Assembly: GCF_040412425.1 (NCBI RefSeq)
Contig: NC_089782.1
Location: 27,435,780 to 27,499,779, forward strand
Source: Macrobrachium rosenbergii
Lineage: Eukaryota; Arthropoda; Malacostraca; Decapoda; Palaemonidae
Length of the DNA stretch: 64,000 bases
Direction: 5' to 3'
Every line of letters starts with the position of its first letter. Positions within the stretch are counted from its first letter, which is position 1. The translations under genes and the position numbers were made by a program. Shown piece after piece: positions 1 through 13,365 of this stretch. The notes below the pieces were generated by a model. That model worked only from the letters and a program-made list of their open reading frames with translations. It was not told the DNA's origin and did no database searches.

Positions 1-687
<687 letters not shown>

Positions 688-900
688 TAAATATAAATGT
701 AATAATATCATATTTAAAAACTATAATATATATAACAAGTATTTAATGTAGTATATTGATATATATATATATTTAAGGGGAAATTCAAACTGAGATATCA
801 CTGTATTGAGATCTACGAACCCAGTCAAAGAAGGAAGGCTTCGGTAACAATAGAAAGGCTTCAGAAACTCTTATCTGTGTCCCTTCACCTGACGTTAATT

Positions 901-1265
901 CCTTATATATCAGAACTGGAATCTCATTTTACCTCAAAAGGAGTCATCTTTGGAATATAAGTTTCACTAACAATGCCCCTTGAGAAGTCTCAGAAGTGTC
1001 TCAAAAATGGGTACTGAGAGTCTGCACTGAATAATGTTTTGTGAGTGCGTGTGTGTTTATGATGTTCTTGACTTTTTCTTTCCTTATGTATCAGAGACTG
1101 GAATCTCATTTCACATCAAAGGTCATCTTTGGAATACAAGTTTCACTAACAATGGCCCAGCGAGAAGTCTCAGAAGGTTTTAAAATATGGATACCTGAAA
1201 GGCTGCATTGAATAATGTTTTGTGACTGCGCATGTGGCTGTTAGTAGGCGTTCTCGTTTCTTTGC
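901..1265. repeat. Two-copy tandem duplication, ~181-bp period
   Basis: The segment starting at 901 (CCTTATATATCAGAACTGG) recurs at 1,082 (CCTTATGTATCAGAGACTGG) and the two stay alignable through landmarks such as GGAATATAAGTTTCACTAAC / GGAATACAAGTTTCACTAAC, GAGAAGTCTCAGAAG and GAATAATGTTTTGTGA. The copies differ by scattered substitutions and small indels, so the duplication is not recent. No coding potential is visible. Confidence 0.85.
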
Positions 1266-1496
1266 TTATGTATGTTATGACTGTATTTATTTATAGATAA
1301 GATAGAGGGGCAGAGAGAGAGAGAGAGGGAAGTAGTTCATTGTAACTTCATATTTACAAGTCATTCTGACAGGTCACATCTCACAAATAAGTTTTCCAGT
1401 TTATATTATTTTAATGGTATAAAATTAAATCTTTTCAGATTTTTTTCTTATAATTATAGAGCAACATATGAAGGATGGCATAGTATTCTGTCTCTT

Positions 1497-1790
1497 TCAA
1501 CGGTTAATTTTAGTAAAATTCAAGGTGGCACTGGGACCAATGAGGTCATTTAGCGCTGAAACGAAATCAGACCTCAGTAAAAGCGCTGAAACGGAAATTG
1601 AGGTGTAACTTGAAAGAAGTATGAAGCAGTTGCTCTGTGAATCAACTTCTGAGAGGAAAAGTGGAAAGCAGACAGGAAGATAGAATATGAAGGTACAGCA
1701 AAAAAGGGAACAGGGGTTGCTGCAGGGACGGTAATGCCTGCAGTTGCACTGCATGGGTGCAATTGACGGTACTAACCCTTGGGCGAGCGA
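1497..1790 (+). mobile_element. Dispersed SINE-like repeat, copy 1
   Basis: Begins AACGGTTAATTTTAGTAAAA, continues with AGCGCTGAAACGGAAATTGA, a purine-rich middle, and ends near GTGCAATTGACGGTACTAAC. The same head word occurs at 2,679. I recall closely similar words (GCTGAAACGGAAATTGA, GCAGTTGCAC, TGACGGNACTA) from a dispersed repeat common in decapod sequences. That attribution is from memory; the within-window pairing is visible. Frames on the minus strand here (MQCNCRHYRP... type) are not believable genes. Confidence 0.55.
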
Positions 1791-1925
1791 GAATTCGTAT
1801 TTTCTCTTATCAAATCAATAAGATAAAACCAACAATTGAGCATCTTAGAAACGGAAGAGGCATTTTCCTTTTTACTTGACAGACCACTATCAATATCAAA
1901 GATAAATTCTCTCTCATCCTGCTGT

Positions 1926-2088
1926 GTCAAAAAAAAAAAAAAATTATTCTTTAACTTATGTTTGATGACTCAGCAGTGATCCTTTTGACGAGATCTGCCA
2001 TTCATTCGTCGCCAACTTTTATAGTTACTTATTTTTGGGTCATTCGAGTTTGAATTACCCTTATTATCTTCTCTCTCTCTCTCTCTCT
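1926..2088. repeat. Short A-run and (TC)n tract
   Basis: An A run begins near 1,929 and a (CT) tract lies at about 2,070-2,088. The sequence between is unremarkable. Confidence 0.8.
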
Positions 2089-2209
2089 GCTAGCACGGAT
2101 AATATTTTAGGAAGGTTTTAATTCTGCCAAGTGAATTTTAACAAGTTTGAAGTTTACAGAGATGAATGTTTGTGCCGTCTAATAATGATCATCAGAGGAA
2201 ATCTTCTTA

Positions 2210-2212
<3 letters not shown>

Positions 2213-2251
<39 letters not shown>

Positions 2252-2296
2252 CATATATATATATACCTACAGTACACACATACACACACACATATA

Positions 2297-2327
<31 letters not shown>

Positions 2328-2355
2328 TATATGTTACTATATATATATATATAAA
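2213..2355. repeat. Compound (AT)n/(CA)n microsatellite
   Basis: (AT)n from 2,213 to about 2,266, a short ACACAC-rich bridge, then interrupted (AT)n to 2,355. No function is inferred. Confidence 0.95.
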
Positions 2356-2675
2356 ATAACCTTCACTATATCAGTTTAAATAAAAAACTATCATTGAGAT
2401 AACGAAAACAGGCTTTGCTGCTGTTTCAAGTGTAAAAGTTAATAATCAAACCAGTCTTCACCTAAGTCATTCTGAATAAAGACTTAAGAGATCTTCACAG
2501 AAAAGCCAGTGGTCTGCAGTTAGATTGCGTGTGTTTAATTTTCTTTGCTTAATGGAGTTCTTACTGAGAAACATGATGGAAGTAAAAATATTTACAGGTC
2601 ATTCGTTCGTTCTAAGTTTTCAGTTTTGTTTATTTTAATGTATAAATCTGAAATCTGACGGAGGAGCACTTTAAT

Positions 2676-2850
2676 TAAAACGGTTAATTTGGTAAAATTT
2701 TAGATTTGAAGCAGCATTCAACTGAGAAATTGACGGTAAATGGAGGAAAACTTCGCAGTTGCACCATGAATCAGTTGTTTTAAGATGGAAGAAAAGAGAA
2801 TATGTCTTAACTGAGAGCAATGCAGAATACCACAAACATTCAGTGCAGAG
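2676..2850 (+). mobile_element. Dispersed SINE-like repeat, copy 2 (partial)
   Basis: Shares the head AACGGTTAATTTNGTAAAAT with copy 1 at 1,497 and carries GAGGAAAACTTCGCAGTTGC and CCATGAATCAGTTGTT, words I recall from the same decapod dispersed repeat. It lacks the distal part that copy 1 keeps, so it is shorter or decayed. The two copies lie in the same orientation about 1.2 kb apart. Confidence 0.55.
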
Positions 2851-3207
2851 AATGACCAAAGAGTGAATTCTTCCAGGACTCAGAAATGTTCCAGTGGTAA
2901 TATTTTCCGTTCCAAATTCAGTCTCTCTTGCTGGGTTCTTCGCCCTTGAAATATTATCAGAAGAAAATCTCTTCTTTCATTTCTTTTCGTTCTTGTCTTT
3001 TGTTTCTTCGGCGTATCTGTGGATGAAATTTAGTCTTTTGGGTTTTGGCTTACATTTGTACATTATTATTATTATTATATGTTAAATATGTTATATTATT
3101 TATTTCTATTACAGTAGGTTACTGAAACTTGGTGTTGTAAAATCCATGCAGATTTTCACCTTGCGATGGTATTTCTTTTCAGTGTATTATTGCTTTTTTG
3201 ACATCTA

Positions 3208-3208
<1 letters not shown>

Positions 3209-3290
<82 letters not shown>
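3209..3290. repeat. (ATT)n microsatellite
   Basis: About 27 uninterrupted ATT units. A shorter ATT run lies at 3,061-3,078. Confidence 0.97.
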
Positions 3291-3291
<1 letters not shown>

Positions 3292-3711
3292 TTAAAGTTA
3301 TGATTCACAAGAACTTGACTATATTTTATGGCTTTCACCCGTCACTATTTTTTTTTATAATTTTATTATTATAATTCCTATTTGGCTTGCTTATCATTAT
3401 CATTAGGAGTCACCTGGTTTCTGCACACTACGCAAAGGTAATTAATTATGAGAGTATGAATAAGATAATCTCGGGTAATACGAGGAAAAGTGGAGATGAA
3501 ACAAATAATGAAGAAAAGGAAAACTGGCCGTTAATTCCGATTATAAGTGGGAAGAAAGGAAAGTACGAGGATGAATAACAAGAGACCTGTTGTTACTTAC
3601 TTCAGTTGCAAGGAAAGATGGCGGGTTAATTCAGACAGTCAGAGAAAATAAGAAATGCAATATAACCTCTATTTTACTTCAAGACCCAGACAACGATGTT
3701 GAACGGTCGAT

Positions 3712-3737
3712 AAAAAAAAAAAAAAAAAAAAAAAAAA
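3712..3737. repeat. A26 homopolymer
   Basis: An unbroken run of A directly before the CpG-rich block. It could be the poly(A) tail of an inserted retrocopy lying to its left on the + strand, or a plain homopolymer. Confidence 0.95.
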
Positions 3738-3900
3738 CTCCGTGGAACCAGGACAACCGGACGCTTTCGGCGTCTGCGAACACGACTCGAAACGCTATCG
3801 GCAGATATATCGTCAAGTTTCGGCGGCTTCAGACGTCCGAGAGAAGCCTCTGGAACTCGCGCGCTCAGATGTGATCCGCTCACTCCGGATATTTACTCGA
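3738..3900. promoter_or_regulatory. Short CpG-rich island, function unknown
   Basis: I count about 21 CpG dinucleotides in roughly 165 bp (CGGACGCTTTCGGCGTCTGC and CTCGCGCGCTC among them), far above the AT-rich surroundings. Frames are open on both strands across it, as expected of stop-poor GC-rich DNA. It could be a promoter or first exon of a gene not otherwise visible, or a fragment of foreign or repetitive DNA. No domain is recognised in any frame. Confidence 0.3.
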
Positions 3901-4190
3901 GTTATTTAGGAAGAAATGCGACCGGAAAGGAAGCGGTTGTCTCTGGGTTTGAAGGACTTGATAAAAGTGAGGCTGGTGCTCTCGCAACTTCTTGACTCTT
4001 CGGAATGAAAGTGGAATCAACTTGTTTCAGATGTCGTTAGTTGTTTTGTTTCGATGTTGTTTGATTGGTAGTATGTAAATTATTGCAGCACATTCCGCTG
4101 TATACGGAGAACTATAATATTAACAATTACAAATACATATATGTAAACACAGAAAATCAGCACATATACATATATTTATGAAAAATATTT

Positions 4191-4204
4191 TATATACACA
4201 CACA

Positions 4205-4256
<52 letters not shown>

Positions 4257-4287
4257 TACTGTATATATAATTGTATGTATGTGTATG

Positions 4288-4343
<56 letters not shown>
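4191..4343. repeat. (AT)n/(GTAT)n microsatellite
   Basis: Two (AT)n tracts joined by a GTATGTATGTGTATGT stretch. Frames rich in Ile and Tyr here are artefacts. Confidence 0.95.
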
Positions 4344-4344
<1 letters not shown>

Positions 4345-5621
4345 AATCATTACGTTTGTTTACCAAGACGACTACTTATTATCTCGAACGACTGTCAGAG
4401 TTGGAAAAGTCGACACACAAGTTTTAAACATCTCTTTCAGGCGTCTCTAAACCCAGACAAAACTTCCGGTGTAATTCAGCCACTGACGTTTCGAGCCCTG
4501 TTGGGAGACGCCGAGTTCATCCATTTTATTCGATGCCCCATAAAGGTTCCATTTAGGGGCCATCTCGCTCTTCCGTTACGAGTCTTCAAGCAAAGCGAGG
4601 ATTTATTCATCGTTTCTCTTTGCTGATTTGAACCCACTGGCTTCCTTTATGATAGAAACATGCTTTGAGATTTCTTTTCTTTCTAATCTTTATGTTCGTT
4701 TTGTCTTTACCTGCACACCCAGGTGTAAATTAGACAGACGCAATCAGATTCAATGATCAGACGGCAATGGTCGTTACTCTTACAGTCAAGAGATGGCGCT
4801 AGTTGTCAATGCGTGGGTGTCGGCGAATTTATTTTTTAGATCTTTTTATTATCTTATCCTGGACAAGAAAGGGGCATTAGGTTACCCCTCTTATTGGCAT
4901 CTGTGCTTAAATAAAATCTAATGGGTTTTGCCATCAGTGATGAAGCCCATTTGCACAAAATAAAGAAAGCTTGAATTATGGGCACCCTTTGAATAACCTC
5001 AAGTTGAATTCACAATAAGTTCTGAAACGGGGATAAAAACAGACGAAAGGGAGAGAATTATCGTTCCTGAATTATAGATAATTAATGGATAATTAATTAT
5101 AAATTCCCATCTCGGTCTCATTAAGCGTGAGAGTAACAACAGAGATGTTATGAGAGTAACACCCATAACATCAAACATGCAAACATCAGTCTGAAATCAC
5201 AGTCAATTACAAGTCAATTACAATTACCGTAATAATGACATGCAACGAAGATATTGCTAAGAAACTTGTTTATAAATATCAAGCAAATGTAATATTTTAA
5301 CTAACATCTTGTAATTCGTGGACGGGACAAAGATTTTACGATCTTAGCGAGGAACTGCAATAGAGACTGAATTATAGGAGCGTTTGCTTATCTTCTCAGC
5401 TGGACGCAAATCTACAACATACAAAGAACATTTTCTCATCTCCTTTCTGCTGAAGGAAAAACGTAGAGCATAATTTGCAATCAAAATATTACATGAAAAC
5501 AGAATACGTTCTTGGGAAACTCATATCTTCATGGTTTACCATAAAAGGACGATTAGCCTCACTTGCCCCAAATTCAAGAAAACGTGGTCCAACTCTTTGC
5601 TTTAGCCTCCAACGATGGTCC

Positions 5622-5623
<2 letters not shown>
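4344..5623. other. Intergenic, no recognised gene
   Basis: Includes a somewhat GC-richer part (about 4,400-4,620) with an open frame of about 100 codons after the AT repeat. Its predicted peptide matches nothing I recognise. The remainder is AT-rich with short direct repeats such as AATTAATGGATAATTAATTA near 5,085. Confidence 0.4.
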
Positions 5624-5667
<44 letters not shown>

Positions 5668-5839
5668 GTAAAGACAAATACAATCTAAGATTTTGAGTCT
5701 TTAATATAACTTTCTCCTCTCTCTCTCTCTCTCTCTGGTGAGACAAGCACAAAATCTAAGATTTTGAGTCTTTAATATAACTTTAATCTAACTCTCTCTC
5801 TCTCTCTGAGTGAAGACAAATACAAAATCTAAGATTTTG

Positions 5840-5897
<58 letters not shown>
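5624..5897. repeat. Minisatellite with embedded (CT)n tracts
   Basis: A unit containing AAGACAAATACAA, TCTAAGATTTTGAG and TCTTTAATATAACTTT followed by a CT run occurs three times (about 5,666, 5,740 and 5,810). The CT runs differ in length: about 42, 27, 19 and 55 bp. Both the ~75-90-bp unit and the dinucleotide tract inside it have therefore expanded. Confidence 0.85.
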
Positions 5898-5901
<4 letters not shown>

Positions 5902-7374
5902 CTTGGCTCTAAGGTTTTAAAAATTTCCTCATAAATACCAATACAAAATATCCTTCTCCAAAACATCTGTCAACCAAAATATTTCCTAAACAAAAGTTTT
6001 TTTGAAAATAAATAAAACATCAGAGATGGTTAAAGCTCCTGCATCATCGTCATCATAGAATGATAAACGGCAGTGTATGACAGTGGCTTTAAGAAAACAC
6101 TTTCATTTTCACATAAAAAACAAAGTTCTTTCTTGTTTTCAGTGTGGCTGCTGGAGAAAATAACTGGCTTGCGCTGACCTATTGCTGCTGCCTAATTTAC
6201 GTTTTATAATTTGCTATAAATCTGCAGGTATGAAAGTGTCCCATGAAGTTTACTAACATTCTGCACGAAAGAATGTTAGTTTAAGATTTAAAGAAAATTT
6301 TTCTTATAAAAATGAAACTGCTTGTGAGTCATCTTTTTTGATAGTAAAAATAAAAATTAAAATGGATTCTAGCATGGCAACAAGCAATTCAGCAAATGTA
6401 TTTCGAAACTCGAAAATCTCCAGAGTACTTTCATTTACGGAGGAAAATGCTTGCATATCATAAATAAATAATAATTATGAATGTAGTTTTAAGACTAATA
6501 AATCTGCAGTTTTGGTAGTGAATAAACAAATAATTTTTCATTTATTAAAACATGTTAGAAATGTTGACATACACATCTTTAATAGAATATATATTTGTTC
6601 GAAAATTGTGGTTGGTTAGAATATCTTTGCCGTTAAGACAGTGATTAGACTGAACCGTAATTTTTTTTGAAAAGAACCTAATCTAAATGCATACAATTAA
6701 CCATTGAAATATAATTAATAACTTATTCAATTTCTGTTCTCATTTCTAGCACACAAACAAGCAAAACTTATAGGAAACTGTGTTACTAAAGAAATAAAAC
6801 ATCAGTGCATCGTGAGCACGAACTCCACATGGACGTTCAAATCATAATTTACTCTGCGAGAGACAAAACAGAAATAAAACTAAACTTAAAATGGAGTTGA
6901 GAAAATTAAAAGCTCCATTTGGTCACATCTAAAACACACAAGCGCAATTTTCCTCAAACTACAAAAACTTTTGAAGACTTATTCAGAAAATGCCCCGTAT
7001 TTCTATTTGAGATTTTTCATGCGTTTAGAGTAGAAAGGAGGAATGAAAATATTTTCACTTGTAGAATAGAATAAATAAATTCCGCAAATTCACGTAACGG
7101 ATGATGGGAAAGAAGTTAAAGAGAAAGAAACGAAGATGGAAAATAAATGAACAAAGTGTATTTCTTTGAGGCAACATCATCATCATGGCTTCGGCAATCC
7201 AGAGTTCTTCAACTAAGCTCCTTTTGCCATTTTGAGACTTCGGTGTTTTAGAGGCAAGAGCTTTTCAAAAATAAATCCTTAAAAGGAACAGTCACAATGT
7301 AAGGGACATGGGAAGGGGAGGGTACTAGGCTAGTGACTGAGGAGATGAAGAGGTGTGTGGTATGCATATGTATG

Positions 7375-7377
<3 letters not shown>
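5898..7377. other. AT-rich intergenic DNA, nothing recognised
   Basis: No coding frame of interest, no repeat longer than simple AT-rich words, no RNA gene seen on either strand. Confidence 0.5.
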
Positions 7378-7452
<75 letters not shown>

Positions 7453-7483
7453 ATATATGTGTATGTATATTTATATATATACA

Positions 7484-7537
<54 letters not shown>

Positions 7538-7558
7538 ATATATATATATATATATATC
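7378..7558. repeat. (AT)n microsatellite with GT interruptions
   Basis: (AT)n to 7,446, then GTGTGTATATATGTGTATGT and further (AT)n to about 7,558. Three overlapping Ile/Tyr-rich frames here are artefacts. The non-repetitive tail of one frame (7,560-7,795) shows no recognisable domain. Confidence 0.95.
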
Positions 7559-8785
7559 TTACACGAGGCTTCAGGGCATTCCTATGGGTCTAGAGTGGAT
7601 TACGTAATCGTCTCGCATGTCAAAAATGCCCCCACCTTTCCTATGCCATTTTTCTCTTCTTCTATAACGCTATACCGGACCATGTCAGAAAGCGGAAGGT
7701 ATTTCTTTTCACGGAAAATGACACGCTTAGCCAACGATCAAATAGACGGAAGTCCAACGATCAACGAGAGAATTGAGAATGTACCGATATCTTGACATTA
7801 ACGATGTAAAATGGACATAAGCTAGTACGTGGAAGATTTTGGGGAGACTTACTATACTTCATAAAGTCTAATTAACAACTGCCAAAGGAAAATCTGAATG
7901 TAACTGGATATGTCGGTGAGTATCATATAATTCTGGGTGAAACTGATTCGCTGGGAAAAATACTTACAATAATGAACGGAAAGTTTTGTAGGCTAATTCC
8001 CGCCTTCATTCAAGTGGGAATGTTGTTCTGACGTTTAATATGCTTCTTCTGTTCTTGACAGCACTAAATCAGTGTAAGTCAGGGGAATAAATAGATAAAA
8101 AGAATACATTTTTTAAGAATCCTAACGAGTTTGAATTAACCCCTACACAAATTATCAAATAAATTGAATGAATTGGTTTTTTGACAGCTCTAAACTTCCA
8201 GCTTTGTGTTTCTCTTTCTGTATGTGTGTAAACATTGCTGTTGTTCATAAAATCTTACAAAATGAAAACTATAATGTTTAAACCCAACTAATGATTAGAT
8301 TGAGTCTAAATTATAATAACCAAATTATGAGATATAAATATGCAGCAAATAGTGTTATCATCCTCCTGACCTCCGGTTCTCATCGAATTCAATAGTACGG
8401 AAAAACCCCATCCATCACAGAATAACAAGGTGAAATTAATGGCGTGGAAAAGAAATATGTAGAAAAAAAGAACAAGGCGAAGAAGACATGGACATCACTG
8501 ACTCCATCACAATCCATAAAGCTACACACCCACAAACACAGGGTTTATCTATGCATATAAAACGACATAACTTTTCTTTTGTAGATAACACAATGAGGCA
8601 GAAATATCATGGTTTAATAACGGCGCTGTAGGGCTGTTATGAAACATCAAATGGATGGATATTGCGGATCACGTTTCTCGTATTTACCGTTAAGTCATAT
8701 GAAAGTAACTTTGTCATATTTAGTCATTGATGTTTAGACAAAATTAAGGTAGCTATCCGTACAATCATACACAGGTAACAACACG
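7559..8785. other. Intergenic DNA, nothing recognised
   Basis: AT-rich with scattered stops in all frames. No repeat family or RNA gene recognised. Confidence 0.45.
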
Positions 8786-8786
8786 C

Positions 8787-8811
8787 GCACACACACACAC
8801 ACACACACACA
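8787..8811. repeat. (AC)n microsatellite
   Basis: About 12 AC units, flanked by ACACGCGC and AAACGCG. Confidence 0.95.
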
Positions 8812-8939
8812 AACGCGAAAAATATTTCTCGGCGAACACTTCCAGCGATGTTTTTCGATTTTATTTAAGGATATATTCATCAAAAGACATGAATACTCTT
8901 GAAGAAAACAGGTCAAAATACACGCACACCCACACACAC

Positions 8940-8942
<3 letters not shown>

Positions 8943-8997
<55 letters not shown>
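8943..8997. repeat. (GA)n microsatellite
   Basis: About 27 GA units, preceded by a short CACACCCACACACACA stretch at 8,922-8,940. Confidence 0.97.
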
Positions 8998-8999
<2 letters not shown>

Positions 9000-10456
9000 A
9001 ACGAGGTGGAAAGGCTCAGATAAGACCGTGCAAGTACATTAATTAAAAACTTTAACTTGTTTCACCTTATCGAGTTAAAAAGGCGTTTGGGGACTTTTCT
9101 CATTTTGTCAGTTTTTTGTCGCCTCTTCACTTTAATGATTTAAAAAAGCTAGACCTGACGACTGGCTGAGATGTTTAAATATGAGATAAAAACGTCGCAT
9201 GTGAACTAAAGATGGAATGTACACTTTTGATCTGACTTTTTTATAGAAACTCCTGTGTGCGACTGGCTTTGGAATTCATTTGTCCTTTGTTCATTTCACC
9301 TGGCAAAATGAAATATCATAATTTTTCCTGTGTTCTTACTTACTATCATAAATAAAAAGGCCTTTAATGTATTCGAGAAAACAAACTATTGTCTGAAACC
9401 TTTCGAACAACAAAGAAATGGCGGATTTACTTTCATCTTGCAAAAATGAGTAACCTATATATTCCAGGACAAAAATAAATTTTCCCTAATAAATTAAAAA
9501 AATAACTAATCAGCATTTACAATACAAGATAACATATACGTTTTTTATATATATCATCCAATTTATAATCTTAATTAAAATTACATGCTAGGTAAAGACA
9601 CCATGCTTACATGTCCCGTACAACGTATGTAATAGACATGTAATAGTAAGAAATACTCAGAACTAAATATCACATATTATAATAAACAAGTGTAATGGAG
9701 ATGAAGAGTAGGTTAATCAGCCAAAACTGAATAACAATACTTTTTGAAATATGATATACAGTATATTACTCATATTTTGGGAAGTAGCTCAATATTTAAA
9801 AGCCAGAAGTAAGATTCTGTATATTAGTTTAAATATATTATTTTAGAGAAGTAAGAGAATGTTCACAAGTTTCAATAAATTAAAGTTTGTATATTTAATA
9901 CGTCCATTACAAATTTCGTCTCTAAGAAAGAACAATATTCCAACTTCTGAGCTCCTCTGATCCTTCACCCAAGCGGTAGCAACCAACGGAGCCCTCAGCT
10001 GCCTCACAAATGCCATTTAACCCACTCCAGGGCCTATTACCCTCCGCGCCCCAGAAACCTCCGAATGATGCCATTTCGCCTGTCTATGTACCAAAACGTC
10101 CCAAGAATCCCAAAGAGATTAACGGGAACCACTATTAGAGTTGAAGTCCTGGCCATTAACTGTATTTCGCTTTCATGAAGGCCCTTGCCATTAATTCATC
10201 CGAATGAACATTCGCTCTTCTTCGGTGGCACTGCTGTGAAGGTCGCCGTTTTTTCCAAAGAGTATGCTGTTTAACAGCAGCAGCACTTATGTGGTTTTGT
10301 CTCGTGGAGATTTTTTGCAAGGAAGGTTCCAAAGTGGGCTATTCATTTTCCCAGATCATTATTACAACTCTTCATACATGAAGATGCAATGATCCTCATA
10401 CTGATACTAACTTATTACCCAAACGTATGAAACCAGTGCACATATTTCATTCTAAA
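8998..10456. other. Intergenic DNA with a GC-richer part at 9,940-10,250
   Basis: Mostly AT-rich. Bases 9,940-10,250 are distinctly C-rich on the + strand (CCCTCCGCGCCCCAGAAACC near 10,038) and end against the assembly gap. I cannot assign a product or repeat family to this part. Confidence 0.4.
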
Positions 10457-10956
10457 NNNNNNNNNNNNNNNNNNNNNNNNNNNNNNNNNNNNNNNNNNNN
10501 NNNNNNNNNNNNNNNNNNNNNNNNNNNNNNNNNNNNNNNNNNNNNNNNNNNNNNNNNNNNNNNNNNNNNNNNNNNNNNNNNNNNNNNNNNNNNNNNNNNN
10601 NNNNNNNNNNNNNNNNNNNNNNNNNNNNNNNNNNNNNNNNNNNNNNNNNNNNNNNNNNNNNNNNNNNNNNNNNNNNNNNNNNNNNNNNNNNNNNNNNNNN
10701 NNNNNNNNNNNNNNNNNNNNNNNNNNNNNNNNNNNNNNNNNNNNNNNNNNNNNNNNNNNNNNNNNNNNNNNNNNNNNNNNNNNNNNNNNNNNNNNNNNNN
10801 NNNNNNNNNNNNNNNNNNNNNNNNNNNNNNNNNNNNNNNNNNNNNNNNNNNNNNNNNNNNNNNNNNNNNNNNNNNNNNNNNNNNNNNNNNNNNNNNNNNN
10901 NNNNNNNNNNNNNNNNNNNNNNNNNNNNNNNNNNNNNNNNNNNNNNNNNNNNNNNN
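10457..10956. other. Assembly gap, 500 N
   Basis: Exactly 500 consecutive N, a conventional scaffold gap of unknown true size. Frames that read through it are meaningless. Order and orientation of left and right flanks depend on scaffolding. Confidence 0.99.
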
Positions 10957-11471
<515 letters not shown>

Positions 11472-12905
11472 GGCCTAAGGTAAATAAGCAGGTATCTTCA
11501 TATCTCAGTGAGTGATATACAGGTTTGTAACAAGTTATGTATGGGCAGCTCAGATAGAGTTGGGTCGTAAAATTGTAATGCCTCTCACAAAACTGCAGCA
11601 TTCATTCTGTAGTGATCTGAGCTGTGCATTATTACAGAGAGAGTGGAGCATAAGGTCTTTTGTAAAATAAATATATATACAATATAAATATATATACAAT
11701 ATTTACCTATTTAAGGGACAAATGAATATACAAAATGTATTTAAGATCAGACCATTATTGTTTTGGTTACTTTAGATGAATTAATTTCTAGAGGAGAGTC
11801 TTTGAATACTGTCCAATAATGAATTTGCTGAACTAGCAAGAACTAAAGTTTTTGCAATAGAAAGATGGTGGCTCTTGCTTTGATGATATAAAAACTGTTG
11901 AACTAAATCTTTCGCTCTGAAATCAGGGATAAATACGCCATAACTGTGCTGAGGTATTAAAGATTATCCCTGTAGAAGGAATCAAATTATGATTGAAATA
12001 AGAATTACTGACACTTACACCGTAACTACTTGCATGTATATGAGGCTTTTGAAGGAATACTTTTTGTGTAAGAGCCATTGCCCCCCACCCCCACCCAAAG
12101 AAAGGAACAAAAAAACGCGAGACATGGATACTTTTTTAATGGTAATTTTAACTTAATTACTCCTAAGTAGGTGAATGATTTCGTACAGTTACGTCATTGC
12201 AATAAGATTAAATAAAGATAAGATATATAGATGAAATTTGTAGGAATTCAGAATGCAAATACAATACGCTTCCCGCGTGCGTTTAATGAAACGGCGATAA
12301 GGGTATTTTTATGGAATCCACATTGCAAAAAATATCCATTTTGTCATGGTTTGTGACGATGCAATGTAGCAGGAAAATATGACTGAGAATTTCTATTTTG
12401 ATTCAAGATTAATGCTATTTTCATAAGGTGGTATTTTCGTATTCCATTTAGAGCGGTATTAATAACGGCAGTGATTTTGCCATTGCTACTGAGAGTCAAT
12501 TTTAATTCATATTCATAAAGTTTGGCCGGTGAGCGTTATTCTTTCCATGGTCGGTCATTTGTGGGGGAATTAAATACCACGTGGGTGGCAGCAATTGAGA
12601 GGAATTTTGTTAATGGGAAATTTACCCTCAAAGATTTTGGGAACGAAAAATAGCTCTTCAGTGCTTGCTGACGTCATTCCCTCGGATGCACTGACTCATT
12701 AAATCTGTCTTATTTTAGTCATTTAGTGGCGGTTGCAATTATTGTTGATGGTATTTGGTTAGAATTGCGTATTTATTCCTTGTTTATTTAACAAAGTATT
12801 CATAAGTCAAGCTAATTATGCAGTTCATCGAATAAATATTTTCGATACTTTATGATTTTATATACGGGTAATGAGCTGTTCATATATTCTCTCTCTCTCT
12901 TCTCT
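11472..12905. other. Intergenic DNA, nothing recognised
   Basis: AT-rich. A short CCCCCCACCCCCACCC run lies near 12,082. A (CT) tract at 12,888-12,904 immediately precedes the SINE-like element. Confidence 0.45.
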
Positions 12906-13155
12906 TGTAGCTCAGTGATAAAGCGTTTAGCTCACAGCTGGTCGACCGGAGTTCGAATCCCCAGCCGAACAAAAAGGGCACGAGAAGCGCACGTTCCGTA
13001 AAAGGCAGTGCGCGTCTGTTGATACAATCAGTAAATTATGTAACGAGCTGTTAGTCGATTGTTGTAGGTTGCAGCTGAGATGGAAAAGAGAGAGCTCATT
13101 GCTGTTTTCCGTCGAAATGTACGACCATCGAAGCGGGAGGACCTGGACGAGGTAA

Positions 13156-13191
<36 letters not shown>

Positions 13192-13365
13192 GCATTGCAA
13201 GTTATAAAGCTCACGGCTCACAATCAGGTGGGGTCCTTCTTCGATCCTTGGACCCGGGAGGAGAGTAGTGGGATGGGTGCGCTGCCTTAACGTCCAGTAT
13301 ATACCCTGTTGACCTCCCCAGGTGGGAAACGGGATCTCGATTCTTATCCCTATTTCCTTTTCTTA
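12906..13365 (+). mobile_element. tRNA-derived SINE-like element, possibly dimeric
   Basis: Bases 12,908-12,919 (TAGCTCAGTGAT) resemble a pol III A box and 12,951-12,960 (GTTCGAATCC) a B box, at tRNA-like spacing. When I fold it, the D stem forms about 3 of 4 pairs, the anticodon stem 4 of 5 and the T stem only 3 of 5. This is a decayed tRNA-like head, not a working tRNA. After a unique stretch and a (TC)15 tract (13,159-13,188), a second diverged head-like segment appears (TTATAAAGCTCACGGCTCAC ... CTTCGATCC at about 13,203-13,247). The right end is not sharply defined. A short serine/leucine frame through the CT tract is an artefact. Confidence 0.6.

Noticed and set aside
12906..12976. Functional tRNA gene
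   Set aside because: A and B boxes are present but acceptor and T stems do not pair properly; better explained as a SINE head.
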